This document shows, piece by piece, positions 25,189 through 33,562 of a DNA stretch of 34,563 nt (its first letter is position 1; each line of letters begins with the position of its first letter). The position numbers and the translations under genes are program-made. The notes below the pieces were generated by a model that was not told the DNA's origin, did no database searches, and saw only the letters and a program-made list of their open reading frames with translations. Location: positions 1 to 34,563 of the forward strand of contig WESA01000033.1 of assembly GCA_009768935.1 (NCBI GenBank), given 5' to 3'. This stretch comes from Rectinema subterraneum. Its GTDB lineage: Bacteria > Spirochaetota > Spirochaetia > Treponematales > Rectinemataceae.

Positions 25189-25716
25189 ATGGATAAAAAG
25201 CAGAAAGCAGAGTATCTCGCCGTCGCTCGATTGGGCGCTGTTCGGGGCCTCGAAGGGGAGATAAAGCTGCACAGCTATTCGGGCGAATTTTCGCACATCG
25301 AAAAAGCTGGCGAAATTATGTTGGGCGGCGAAGCTGGCCTAGAGGATGCGCGCCCAATACGCATTGTGCAGTTCTTGCAAGGCGGATGGGGCGCGAGTGT
25401 CATTTTCGAAGGCTTCGATACGCCGGAAAAAGCGCGCACTCTTGTCGGACGCGAGCTTTTTTTGCCGAGGGAAAAGGCCTGCCCACTGCGCCCGCACGAG
25501 TACTATGTAGCTGACCTTGTCGGGATGACTGCAACGGTGAACGGGCTGGCCATCGGGGTTATTGCGGCGGTGCTCGATGGAGGGGCGGATGCCCTTCTCG
25601 AAGTGAAACGCGATAGCGGCGGTTCGGCGCTTGTGCCCTTCCGCAAAGAATTTGTGGGCGAAATCGACGAGGAGAAAGGCGAGCTCGAGATTCTGAGCTC
25701 TTGGATTCTGGAATGA
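25189..25716 (+). CDS. rimM: Ribosome maturation factor RimM
   Basis: A 175-residue protein with the RimM N-terminal barrel (VARLGAVRGLEGEIKLHSYS) and the PRC-barrel C-terminal domain (EYYVADLVGMTATVNGLAIG, LVPFRKEFV). RimM binds S19 and assists maturation of the 30S head. The Shine-Dalgarno sequence is weak, so it may depend on coupling with khpA 15 bases upstream. Its stop overlaps the trmD start. Confidence 0.95.
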   Translation: MDKKQKAEYLAVARLGAVRGLEGEIKLHSYSGEFSHIEKAGEIMLGGEAGLEDARPIRIVQFLQGGWGASVIFEGFDTPEKARTLVGRELFLPREKACPLRPHEYYVADLVGMTATVNGLAIGVIAAVLDGGADALLEVKRDSGGSALVPFRKEFVGEIDEEKGELEILSSWILE

Positions 25717-26483
25717 ATATCAAGGTTCTTTCGCTATTTCCCGAAATTCTTGAAGCGTACTTTTCCGCTTCGATCATGAAACGGGCGGTTGGGAAAGGCC
25801 TTGTTTCCTTCGAGCTTGTGAATATACGCGATTATGCGTACGACAAGCACCGCAAGTGCGACGATGAAGTGTTCGGGGGCGGAGCGGGCATGCTCCTCAA
25901 ACCCGAACCGCTGGACAGGGCGCTCGCCGCTGCAGGCTCTCCTGAAGTGCGGACAGTCTATGTGACACCTTCAGGCCGCCTTTTCAACCAGGCGATGGCA
26001 GCCGATTTTGCAAAAGAAGAGAATCTGGTAATCCTTTGCGGGCGCTACGAAGGAATCGACCAGCGCATAATCGATACGCGCGTGACCGATGTCGTTTCGA
26101 TCGGTGACTACGTTCTTTCGAGCGGCGAAGTTGCTGCAATGGTCGTGATCGATGCGGTGTACCGGTTGGTGCCTGGTGTCATCTCGGGCGAATCGCTCTC
26201 GGAAGAGAGTTTTTCAGCAGGCCTTCTGGAGTATCCCCAGTATACAAGGCCTGAGGAATATGGTAATATGCACGTCCCGGAAGTGCTGGTAAGTGGGAAC
26301 CATGCCGCAATCGCGCGATGGCGGCTCAGGGCGAGCCTAATCAAAACGCTTGCATACAGACCGGAACTTTTGCAGACAATCGATCTGACCGGAGAGATTG
26401 GCAGATTGCTCAAAGAAGTGATAGACGGAGGGGGAGAGAATGAACCTCGTGCAGCAAATTCAGGCGGAACAGGCAAGAACTGA
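25713..26483 (+). CDS. trmD: tRNA (guanine37-N1)-methyltransferase
   Basis: A 256-residue SPOUT methyltransferase that makes m1G37 in tRNA. The trefoil-knot motifs are [31 protein letters not shown] and [11 protein letters not shown], and [10 protein letters not shown] is also present. ATG 25713 overlaps the rimM stop as ATGA and gives the family start [13 protein letters not shown]; a TTG at 25701 in the same frame is less likely. The last 44 bases are shared with the start of rplS, giving an unusual long overlap. Confidence 0.97.
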   Translation: MNIKVLSLFPEILEAYFSASIMKRAVGKGLVSFELVNIRDYAYDKHRKCDDEVFGGGAGMLLKPEPLDRALAAAGSPEVRTVYVTPSGRLFNQAMAADFAKEENLVILCGRYEGIDQRIIDTRVTDVVSIGDYVLSSGEVAAMVVIDAVYRLVPGVISGESLSEESFSAGLLEYPQYTRPEEYGNMHVPEVLVSGNHAAIARWRLRASLIKTLAYRPELLQTIDLTGEIGRLLKEVIDGGGENEPRAANSGGTGKN

Positions 26484-26811
26484 CCTGCCCGCATTCAGGG
26501 TTGGAGATACGGTTCGTGTCAGTTTCAAGATTGTAGAAGGAAGAATCGAGCGCATTCAGGCATATGAAGGGCTCGTTATCGCCATCAAGAATTCGGGAGC
26601 GAGCAAGACTTTTACAGTAAGAAAAAATTCTTACGGCGTGGGCGTAGAGCGTGTATTTCCGCTCAATTCCCCCCGAGTCGACAAAGTTGAAATTGTAAAG
26701 ACCGGCAAGGTCCGCCGTGCCAAGCTTTACTACATCCGGACAAAGGTCGGAAAGAAATCGAAGGTCAAAACGCTTGTTGGCGGCCGCAAGAGCGATAAGC
26801 CTGAGGCATAA
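26440..26811 (+). CDS. rplS: 50S ribosomal protein L19
   Basis: A 123-residue protein with [59 protein letters not shown] and RAKLYYIR, all typical of L19. ATG 26440 is preceded by GGAGGGGGA at 26427-26434. It starts inside trmD. A terminator follows at 26864-26903. Confidence 0.98.
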   Translation: MNLVQQIQAEQARTDLPAFRVGDTVRVSFKIVEGRIERIQAYEGLVIAIKNSGASKTFTVRKNSYGVGVERVFPLNSPRVDKVEIVKTGKVRRAKLYYIRTKVGKKSKVKTLVGGRKSDKPEA

Positions 26812-26863
26812 GCTGGTTTTTGAATATGTCGCCTGACTGAAGGCGATACGTGAAGGCAATACG

Positions 26864-26903
26864 GGCTGTTCAAGCATAATGCTTGGGCAGCCTTTAATTT
26901 TTT
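26864..26903 (+). terminator. Rho-independent terminator after rplS
   Basis: A 13-bp stem with two G-U pairs (26864-26876 with 26880-26892), a 3-base loop and a T-rich tail TTTAATTTTTT. It ends the rpsP operon. A small hairpin TCGCCT/AGGCGA lies upstream at 26829-26846. Confidence 0.88.
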
Positions 26904-26954
26904 CTGGCAAAACATGAAGCGAAAAGGCATATTTTTGCGTTGTATATAGTGGAG

Positions 26955-27335
26955 ATGTTTGCTTTGCAAAAATGCGCTGTTCAGAAGGGCAGAGATGGCG
27001 AGGATGAAGCGGTGCGTTTTCTCCTGAAATCGGGCTGGGAAGTAATATATCGGAATTTTCGCTCAAGGCGGGGAGAGATCGATATCATTGCGCTTCGAGA
27101 CGGAATTCTGGCATTCATGGAAGTGAAAATAGCAAACAGATTTACGCAAGAAGACCTTCAGCATGTCATACGTGCGAAAAAACGGCGTTCGATCATCGAA
27201 ACTTCTAAACTATTCCTCGCGATGAATCGAAAATATAGTCAGTACCACATCAGATATGATGTGATACTGATTGCGGAGAATGCCTGCGCAAGGCATATGG
27301 AAGGCGCATTTGCGGAAAACGATGAAGCAGAATAA
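26955..27335 (+). CDS. yraN: YraN/UPF0102-family nuclease-like protein
   Basis: A 126-residue protein of the UPF0102 family with a restriction-endonuclease-like fold. KGRDGEDEAVRFL, GWEVIYRNFRSRRGEIDIIA and FMEVKIA carry the conserved E, GEIDxI and ExK residues. The role is unknown, although homologues sit near recombination or ribosome genes. The start is uncertain: TTG 26940, ATG 26955 and TTG 26964 share the frame, and the only Shine-Dalgarno-like sequence (GTGGAG at 26949-26954) best fits TTG 26964. The rplS terminator upstream means it needs its own promoter; TATAGT at 26945-26950 is a weak candidate. Confidence 0.88.
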   Translation: MFALQKCAVQKGRDGEDEAVRFLLKSGWEVIYRNFRSRRGEIDIIALRDGILAFMEVKIANRFTQEDLQHVIRAKKRRSIIETSKLFLAMNRKYSQYHIRYDVILIAENACARHMEGAFAENDEAE

Positions 27336-27543
27336 AGTATCACGAGATTTGCCGGGCTGGGCGGGCTCGACTCCCGACGATTTTCTTCTGGCCGATTACG
27401 ATATCGCCGAAGAGATGAAAGCCTCCAGCTGGAAGCGCCTGTATGAACTCAAGCATAAGCTCATAGACGATCACTACCTTGATGGGGCGATTGCATCGAT
27501 TGCGGAAATGCTGTCAAATAGAGTGAAAGGCAAATCGCGATGA
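27322..27543 (+). CDS. Small protein of unknown function
   Basis: A 73-residue protein, overlapping the yraN end by 14 bases and the next gene by 4 (ATGA). It is acidic to neutral and mostly helical: DFLLADYDIAEEMKASSW, KRLYELKHKLIDDHYLDGAI. There is no signal peptide, membrane segment or metal motif. The overlaps on both sides support that it is a real gene. I do not recognise the family. The frame is open to 27271, but that part lies within yraN. Confidence 0.65.
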   Translation: MKQNKVSRDLPGWAGSTPDDFLLADYDIAEEMKASSWKRLYELKHKLIDDHYLDGAIASIAEMLSNRVKGKSR

Positions 27544-27986
27544 ACAATGAACCGAATGCACCACCATCGAAACGTCCCAGCGGCAGATTTCGCAGTCATA
27601 GTTTCCGCAAAAAACGGCCAGCCAAACCATCTTCGCCGTCGCTGGAACCGACTGAATCCCAGCCGGATCCGCAAGCGGAGCGCGTGAAAAAGCAGGAACT
27701 GAAAATCTGCAAAGTATGCGGCAAGCCTATATTCGATCTTGCTGGGGCCATAGCCTCGCGGGACGACGGTGAACCGATTCATTTTGATTGCGCAATCGAA
27801 ATCTTGTCCAAGGAAGAGACGCTGGCTCCGGGCGAAAAAATCTTCTATATCGGAAGCGGCTCATTTGCCGTCTGCTATCAGGCTCCTGGCGGCAAGCTCG
27901 AAATCAGACGAAAGATTCGATGGGAAACAGCGGGCTCAACGCAGCCCTGGCGAAAACCGATGGTTTCTTCTCCAAGATTGCCGTGA
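27540..27986 (+). CDS. Zinc-ribbon-like protein of unknown function
   Basis: A 148-residue protein. The first 50 residues are basic and rich in Pro, Ser and Arg, likely disordered. Residues about 57-85 contain CKVCGKPIFD and, after a gap, HFDC, a CxxC...HxxC site suited to one zinc. Then follow LAPGEKIFYIGSGSFAVCY and a basic end. Start and stop positions (ATGA with the upstream gene, 7 bases before the convergent serS stop) support a real gene. RNA or ribosome binding is a guess from composition and context. Confidence 0.68.
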   Translation: MNNEPNAPPSKRPSGRFRSHSFRKKRPAKPSSPSLEPTESQPDPQAERVKKQELKICKVCGKPIFDLAGAIASRDDGEPIHFDCAIEILSKEETLAPGEKIFYIGSGSFAVCYQAPGGKLEIRRKIRWETAGSTQPWRKPMVSSPRLP

Positions 27987-27993
27987 GCGTCTG

Positions 27994-29274
27994 CTACTTC
28001 TTTCGCGGTCGAATTACATCGAACCCGCAGTAGGGAACAAGCGCATCCGGAATCCGCACTGAACCATCAGCCTGCTGGAAATTTTCCAGAATCGAAATAA
28101 TAGCGCGCGAGCACGCGATCGCAGTGCCGTTCAGCATATGCACAAAGCGGTTCTTCCCGTCGTCGTCACGGTAGCGCACATTGAGCCTTCGTGCTTGATA
28201 ATCAGTGCAATTCGAAGTCGAAGTAATTTCTCCCCATTCGCCATTGTTGCGCCCCGGCATCCAGGCTTCGAGGTCCCATTTGCGGTATGCGGGAGCACCG
28301 AGGTCGCCAGTGCACGTATCGACAACGCGGAATGGCACGCCGAGGCTCGAGAATATCTCTTCCTCGATGGCGCGAAGCTCTTCGTGGATGCGGCCCGAGT
28401 CTTCCGGCAAGCAGTAGACGAACATTTCGACTTTGGTGAACTGGTGCACGCGGTATAAGCCCTTGGAGAATTGACCAGCTGCACCCGCTTCGCGGCGGAA
28501 ACAATGGGAAATTCCGGCATACCGAATCGGGAGCTGGCTCTTGTCGAGAATGGTGCCGCTGTGGTACCCGCCCAGCGTGATTTCTGCGGTGCCGATAAGG
28601 CAGGTATCTTCGCCTTCGAGGGTATACACATTCGATTCGGCGCCCCGCGGATTGAATCCAATGCCTTCAAGTATTTCGGTTTTGGCAATATCCGGCGTAG
28701 CCATCAGCGTAAATCCGTGCCGGGACAGGATATCGAGGGCATACCGCACCAGCGCGAGTTCGAGAATGACCGCTTCATTTTTGAGATAGTAGAATTTGGT
28801 GCCTGACACCCTTGTCGCTGTATCAAAATCGATGATATCGAGACTTTGACCGAGCTCCACATGGTCTTTGGGCGGGAAGTCGAACTGGGTAGGCGAGCCC
28901 ACGCGTTTGACTTCGAGGTTGTCTTTGTCCTCTTTTCCGCGCGGGGCATCGGGGTGGGCCATGTTTGGAATTTTCGCCATTTCGACTGCAAAGGAAGCTT
29001 CCGCCTCCTGGAGCTCCGTTTCGAGGCGTGCAATGGTTTCCTTGAGGCGCTTGCCCTCTTCGATTCTGGCTGCGCGATCTTCCGCAGACATGGGCGATTT
29101 CATGGCCTGGGCATTCTCGTTTCTGAGCCTGCGGGCATCCTCGAGCTCGCGAAGGAGCGCATTGCGTCTGTCATAGAGAGAAACAACAAGATCAGCATCC
29201 GCATTCATGTAGCGGTTGCGGATATTCTGGCGGACAGCCCCGAGGTTTTCTTTAATAAATCGTATATCGAGCAT
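27994..29274 (-). CDS. serS: Seryl-tRNA synthetase
   Basis: A 426-residue class II synthetase. The N-terminal coiled-coil arm that grips tRNA-Ser covers about residues 25-105. Motif 2 is in [20 protein letters not shown] and motif 3 in [20 protein letters not shown], ending with [13 protein letters not shown]. It is convergent with the zinc-ribbon gene and divergent from prfA. There is no Shine-Dalgarno sequence upstream of the ATG; a promoter 6 bases away suggests a leaderless mRNA. Confidence 0.97.
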   Translation of the reverse strand: MLDIRFIKENLGAVRQNIRNRYMNADADLVVSLYDRRNALLRELEDARRLRNENAQAMKSPMSAEDRAARIEEGKRLKETIARLETELQEAEASFAVEMAKIPNMAHPDAPRGKEDKDNLEVKRVGSPTQFDFPPKDHVELGQSLDIIDFDTATRVSGTKFYYLKNEAVILELALVRYALDILSRHGFTLMATPDIAKTEILEGIGFNPRGAESNVYTLEGEDTCLIGTAEITLGGYHSGTILDKSQLPIRYAGISHCFRREAGAAGQFSKGLYRVHQFTKVEMFVYCLPEDSGRIHEELRAIEEEIFSSLGVPFRVVDTCTGDLGAPAYRKWDLEAWMPGRNNGEWGEITSTSNCTDYQARRLNVRYRDDDGKNRFVHMLNGTAIACSRAIISILENFQQADGSVRIPDALVPYCGFDVIRPRKK

Positions 29275-29280
29275 GCCAGA

Positions 29281-29309
29281 ATACTAGCGGGACAGGGGTT
29301 CTCGCGCAA
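29281..29309 (-). promoter_or_regulatory. Candidate leaderless promoter of serS
   Basis: On the minus strand, TTGCGC (complement of 29304-29309), a 17-base spacer and TAGTAT (complement of 29281-29286). The -10 box ends 6 bases before the serS ATG, so transcription would begin at the start codon. Confidence 0.5.
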
Positions 29310-29352
29310 GCGGGAGTTGCAGCATTGCCGTCAAACAGGCTACCATTTGCGC

Positions 29353-30432
29353 GTGACAGAACGAATAGACCAGATGCGTGCGCGCATCGCCGAAATCGAC
29401 GAACTCATTTCCAGGGCCGACATGATGCGTGACCAGCAAAAATACCGTGAGCTCATGAAAGAGCGAGCTCGACTTGCCGAAGTAGTCGCTACATTTGACG
29501 AAACGCAGTCTCTTGCTGTATCGCTGCATGATACAGAAGCGCTTCTGGAAGGCGAAACAGATCCCGAACTGCGCCAGCTCATCGAAGAAGAGCTTGGGCA
29601 GCTTAGGAAACGCTTTATCCGAATCGAAGAAAAGCTCAAAACCCTTGTTATGCCGCGCGATCCCTTTGCGGACAAAGCGGTGATCATGGAAATACGGGCT
29701 GGAACGGGCGGCGAAGAGGCAGCCCTGTTTGCCGCGGATCTCTACCGCATGTACAGCCGCTATGCCGATAGCCGCAGATGGACCCTTGAAGTAATGAGCA
29801 TGAGCGAGACCGAACTCGGCGGCATTAAAGAGATTATTTTTTCAATCTCGGGAGAAGCAGCCTACGAACGACTTCGCTATGAATCCGGCGTGCACAGAGT
29901 TCAGCGCGTGCCGGCCACCGAGAGCTCGGGAAGAATCCATACGAGCGCAGTCACCGTAGCCGTTCTTCCCGAAATGGAAGAAACCGAAATCGAGATAAAG
30001 CCTGATGATCTGCGCATCGATGTCATGCGCGCTTCGGGGCCTGGCGGCCAGAGCGTCAATACGACGGACTCGGCAGTGCGCATTACGCACTTGCCCACCG
30101 GCATCGTTGTGCATTGCCAGGACGAAAAGAGCCAGATAAAGAACAAAGCCAAGGCACTGCGGATTCTCCGCGCGCGGCTCTACGAGCTGGAAGACCAGAA
30201 ACGACAGGCAGCTCGTTCTGCAGAACGGCGAAGCCAGGTTGGGACCGGCGATCGCTCGGAGCGCATCCGCACCTACAATTTTCCTCAAAATCGGCTGACC
30301 GACCATCGAATCGATCTTACCCTGTACAAGCTCGATCTTGTCATGGAAGGCGATATCGATGAACTGCTCGATGCGCTCGTTGCGTGGGGCAAGCAGCAAG
30401 CCTTCGAATCGGAAGGGCATGCGTTGGCATGA
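29353..30432 (+). CDS. prfA: Peptide chain release factor 1
   Basis: A 359-residue release factor. The codon-recognition tripeptide is PAT in [18 protein letters not shown], which marks RF1 (UAA/UAG), and the GGQ motif that triggers peptide release is at 231-233, followed by [15 protein letters not shown]. The frame is open far upstream (28846), but that part is antisense to serS; GTG 29353 gives the expected N-terminal length. TTG 29347, 7 bases after an AGG, is an alternative. The stop overlaps the prmC start, and PrmC methylates the glutamine of GGQ, so the pairing is functional. Confidence 0.96.
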   Translation: MTERIDQMRARIAEIDELISRADMMRDQQKYRELMKERARLAEVVATFDETQSLAVSLHDTEALLEGETDPELRQLIEEELGQLRKRFIRIEEKLKTLVMPRDPFADKAVIMEIRAGTGGEEAALFAADLYRMYSRYADSRRWTLEVMSMSETELGGIKEIIFSISGEAAYERLRYESGVHRVQRVPATESSGRIHTSAVTVAVLPEMEETEIEIKPDDLRIDVMRASGPGGQSVNTTDSAVRITHLPTGIVVHCQDEKSQIKNKAKALRILRARLYELEDQKRQAARSAERRSQVGTGDRSERIRTYNFPQNRLTDHRIDLTLYKLDLVMEGDIDELLDALVAWGKQQAFESEGHALA

Positions 30433-31283
30433 CCGTCAGGGAGTTGCTGCTCGAAGCAGCGCGCACTTTTTCGGGGAGTGACACTCCATTTCTCGATGCG
30501 GTGATTCTGCTTGCCCACAGTCTTGATGTACCGAAAGAAAAGATACTGGCGATGCTGCCTGAGGAAGCCTGCGATGTGCCAGCCTCGTTTTTCGAAATGG
30601 CCGACCGCCGGCGCCGCGGCGAAAGCATTGCGCATATCCGCGGGTTCCGCGAGTTCTACGGGCGCACCTTTTTAGTCAACGACGACGTGCTTTCGCCGCG
30701 GCAGGATACGGAAATTCTCGTGGAAGCAGTGCTCGAGGCAGGGGATATGTGCGCTTCGATGCCAAATGCCTCCAGGCCGCTGAAGGTGCTGGATCTTTGC
30801 ACGGGTACAGGTGCGGTTGCAATCAGTATTGCCGCGGAAAGACCAGCCTGGCATATTACTGCTTCGGACATTTCCCTCAAGGCGCTCGAAGCAGCCCAAC
30901 AAAATGCCCATCGCCTTCTCGCCTTGCCAAGCGCTGTCGAATTTGTAGCATCGGATCTTTTTTCCGGCATTTTGGGGCAATTTGATATCATAGTTTCGAA
31001 TCCTCCCTATGTGCCGCGTGCGCAGGCGGAGCAGTTGATCTCTGACGGATGGAAAGATCCGCTCGTCGCGCTGGATGGGGGGATAGATGGCATGGATTTT
31101 GTACGAGCCATTATTGCTCAGGCTAGTGAATTTTTATACAAAAATGGTGTAGTATTGTTGGAGATGGACCCCTCGCAGGTGAGCGAAGCGGTGGCTCTTT
31201 TCAAACAAGCTGGATTTTGCGAAATTAGAATTTGGAAAGACCTTGCAGGCAGAGAACGGGTCGCAGGTGGGCGATATGGATGA
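30429..31283 (+). CDS. prmC: Release factor glutamine methyltransferase
   Basis: A 284-residue SAM-dependent enzyme that methylates the GGQ glutamine of release factors. The SAM motif is [16 protein letters not shown] and the catalytic NPPY is at 191-194. The ATG at 30429 overlaps the prfA stop (ATGA); the longer frame from 30384 lies in prfA. The N-terminal helical domain ([13 protein letters not shown]) that binds RF1 is present. The stop overlaps the rsh start by 8 bases. Confidence 0.95.
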   Translation: MTVRELLLEAARTFSGSDTPFLDAVILLAHSLDVPKEKILAMLPEEACDVPASFFEMADRRRRGESIAHIRGFREFYGRTFLVNDDVLSPRQDTEILVEAVLEAGDMCASMPNASRPLKVLDLCTGTGAVAISIAAERPAWHITASDISLKALEAAQQNAHRLLALPSAVEFVASDLFSGILGQFDIIVSNPPYVPRAQAEQLISDGWKDPLVALDGGIDGMDFVRAIIAQASEFLYKNGVVLLEMDPSQVSEAVALFKQAGFCEIRIWKDLAGRERVAGGRYG

Positions 31284-33468
31284 GCTGGCACAGAATTTTC
31301 TCTCGAAAGCTGAAATTCGATTCACCGCTGAAAAGAGAGATATTCTGTCGAGTGCGGTTATGTATTGCCAGCATTCACATGGTGATAAAAAACGGGCCTC
31401 AGGCGAACCCGCGTTCTATCACGACTTGAGGGTTGCGGAGATTCTTCTAGACCTTGGAATGGATCTCGAATCGATTATTGCAGGGCTTTTGCATGATACC
31501 GTCGCTGAGCGTGTTTCGGGGTACGCCCCGGGGCAGGCTGCTCAAGCAGCAAGCAGGCGCAAAGTACCAGGTGCGTCGGAGCCAGCCAGGACAGAGCGAA
31601 GCAAAAGCGAGAAAGAGACAGGCACCCTTAATTCGCTGCTCGCGGCTCCCAACCCTCAGATCGAAGAAATGTATGGCACAGATACAGCGCTGATTGTGGC
31701 GGGCGTCAACAGGCTTTCTTCGGTGCGGGCCAAGAACAAATCGGTACATGCCGCAGAGACCATGCGAAAAATGCTGTTCGCACTTACAAGCGATATCAGG
31801 GTCATTCTGGTCAAACTTGCGGACAAGCTCGACAGCATGCGCACTCTGAAATATCTGCCGGAAGATCGCCAGAAAGAGATCGCCACGGAATGCATCGATA
31901 TCTATGCGCCGCTTGCGGACAGACTCGGTATCTCATGGCTGAAGGATGAACTCGAAGACCTTTCGCTCAAATCGCTCAACCGCGAAATATTCGATCAGAT
32001 AAAAGACATTGTGAATGCGCGAAAAGAGGAGCGCCAGGAATTCCTCAAGAAAGTAACAGAAAAAATCCTTTCATCTGCAGCAAAGGAGAACATCGAAGTC
32101 GAGGTCAGTGCGCGCGCGAAGCATTTTTATTCGATTTACCAGAAAATGCGCAAGCGCGGAAAAAGCGCCGAAGAATTGTATGACCTGCTCGGTATTCGCC
32201 TTATCTGTCGCAGCGTCAACGATTGTTATTCCCTCCTTGGCCTCGTGCATCGCCTCTGGAAGCCCATCGACGGCCGATTCAAGGATTATATCGCCATGCC
32301 GAAATCGAATGGCTATCAGAGTCTGCATACTACGGTTATCGCATACGGCGGCCAACTGCTCGAAATCCAAATTCGCACACGCGAAATGCATCTTGTTGCA
32401 GAATATGGAGTTGCATCGCACTGGCTCTACAAGAAAGGCTCGACCGCCGAGCTGCCCCGCCTCGAAGACTTGCCGATTGTCAACAAGCTCAAGCAATGGA
32501 ATCAATTCATCATCGAGGGCGAAAGCTATCTCGAAGAGATAAAGCGCGAACTTCTGCGGGATTCTATTTTTGTATTCACGCCCAAAGGTGATGTCATCGA
32601 ATTGCCGGCAGGAGCCACGCCCATCGATTTTGCCTTTGCAATTCATACCGATGTAGGCGCGCACTGCCTCGGCGCAAAAGTAAATGGCTCCATCGCCTCT
32701 CTCGATTCCGAGCTTAAGAATACTCAGATTGTGGAAGTTATCACTTCTCCCAACGCAAAACCGAATATCAACTGGCTCAAAATCGCGCACACCAGCAAGG
32801 CGCGTTCGAAAATCCGCCAGCTTCTTGTGCAGACAGGACAAGCTGTTGCCATCGACAAACATATTGTCGCTGCAAGAAAAGGCGAAAAAACGCTTCCGGA
32901 AACAGGCCAGGCGCGCCCGCATGCACACGAGCGCCCGTCCGAAGCGCCGCACGCGAAAAGCGAGGAGTTTCCTTCGGTTGTGGAGTTCCACAGCATGCAG
33001 CCTGGCTTGGTTCTCCGCAGCGAAAAAGCCGGTGTTTCGGTTGGCGGCATCCGCAATATGATGATCCGCATTGCCGGCTGCTGCAGGCCAGTCACCGGCG
33101 ACCGCATTGTCGGCTATGTGTCGAGAGGGCGGGGAATCATTGTGCATCGCGAAGATTGCCGCTCGCTCGCATCGATTGCGGATTTCGAAGAACGCCGCAT
33201 CGATGTCAAATGGGAAGATGAAGCCATGAATGCCACTGCCCGCTACCGAGTGACGACCAAAAAAACCTTCGATATCTTTTCAGAAATCGAGTCTACCGTA
33301 CGCAAGTGCTCAGGCCGCCTCAAGGAAGGCAAGCTTGGCGAGCGCGGCGACGGCACGTTATCCGGCTTTTTCATCCTTGAAGTCGATGCGCGCGATGATT
33401 TGAAGCGCGTTGCCAAGGCGCTGCGCACGCTTCCGAGCATTCTTTCGATCGAAGAAGAGGCGCTTTGA
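31276..33468 (+). CDS. rsh: RelA/SpoT-family (p)ppGpp enzyme with altered hydrolase site
   Basis: A 730-residue enzyme of the stringent response: HD domain (about 1-215), synthetase domain (about 255-400) with RFKD at 334-337 and EIQIRT, TGS domain (IFVFTPKGDVIELPAGATPI), zinc-finger-like CC..HREDC region and C-terminal ACT domain. RFKD is the form found in bifunctional enzymes. In the HD domain Arg 40, His 49, His 73, Asp 74 and Asp 183 are kept, but the usual Glu-Asp after HD is Ala 77-Glu 78 and the usual Asn is Ser 187. About 43 extra residues (80-127) are inserted. Hydrolysis is therefore probably weak or lost while synthesis looks intact. ATG 31276 follows AGGTGGG; it overlaps prmC by 8 bases. 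Confidence 0.93.
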   Translation: MDELAQNFLSKAEIRFTAEKRDILSSAVMYCQHSHGDKKRASGEPAFYHDLRVAEILLDLGMDLESIIAGLLHDTVAERVSGYAPGQAAQAASRRKVPGASEPARTERSKSEKETGTLNSLLAAPNPQIEEMYGTDTALIVAGVNRLSSVRAKNKSVHAAETMRKMLFALTSDIRVILVKLADKLDSMRTLKYLPEDRQKEIATECIDIYAPLADRLGISWLKDELEDLSLKSLNREIFDQIKDIVNARKEERQEFLKKVTEKILSSAAKENIEVEVSARAKHFYSIYQKMRKRGKSAEELYDLLGIRLICRSVNDCYSLLGLVHRLWKPIDGRFKDYIAMPKSNGYQSLHTTVIAYGGQLLEIQIRTREMHLVAEYGVASHWLYKKGSTAELPRLEDLPIVNKLKQWNQFIIEGESYLEEIKRELLRDSIFVFTPKGDVIELPAGATPIDFAFAIHTDVGAHCLGAKVNGSIASLDSELKNTQIVEVITSPNAKPNINWLKIAHTSKARSKIRQLLVQTGQAVAIDKHIVAARKGEKTLPETGQARPHAHERPSEAPHAKSEEFPSVVEFHSMQPGLVLRSEKAGVSVGGIRNMMIRIAGCCRPVTGDRIVGYVSRGRGIIVHREDCRSLASIADFEERRIDVKWEDEAMNATARYRVTTKKTFDIFSEIESTVRKCSGRLKEGKLGERGDGTLSGFFILEVDARDDLKRVAKALRTLPSILSIEEEAL

Positions 33469-33469
33469 G

Positions 33470-33488
33470 TAGTGCTCTCAACCTTGTG
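33470..33488 (+). repeat. Dispersed 19-bp repeat, copy 3
   Basis: TAGTGCT-CT-CAACCTTGTG, starting one base after the rsh stop. It precedes the zinc-ribbon transposase-like gene and could mark the left end of that element or its target. Confidence 0.7.
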
Positions 33489-33533
33489 TAAAGACTTGAA
33501 GTAAAGAGGGTAGATTTGCGCGAATATCTCTAT

Positions 33534-33549
33534 GACCGCCCCTGCGGTC
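33534..33549 (+). other. Hairpin next to the transposase ribosome-binding site
   Basis: GACCGC (33534-33539) and GCGGTC (33544-33549) form a 6-bp stem with a 4-base loop, directly followed by AAGGAGGG (33550-33557). A structure this close could limit transposase translation, including from read-through transcripts of rsh. Confidence 0.5.
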
Positions 33550-33562
33550 AAGGAGGGTATTC

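Noticed and set aside
28846..29352. N-terminal extension of release factor 1
   Set aside because: The open frame continues upstream but is antisense to serS, and the family length fits a start at 29353.
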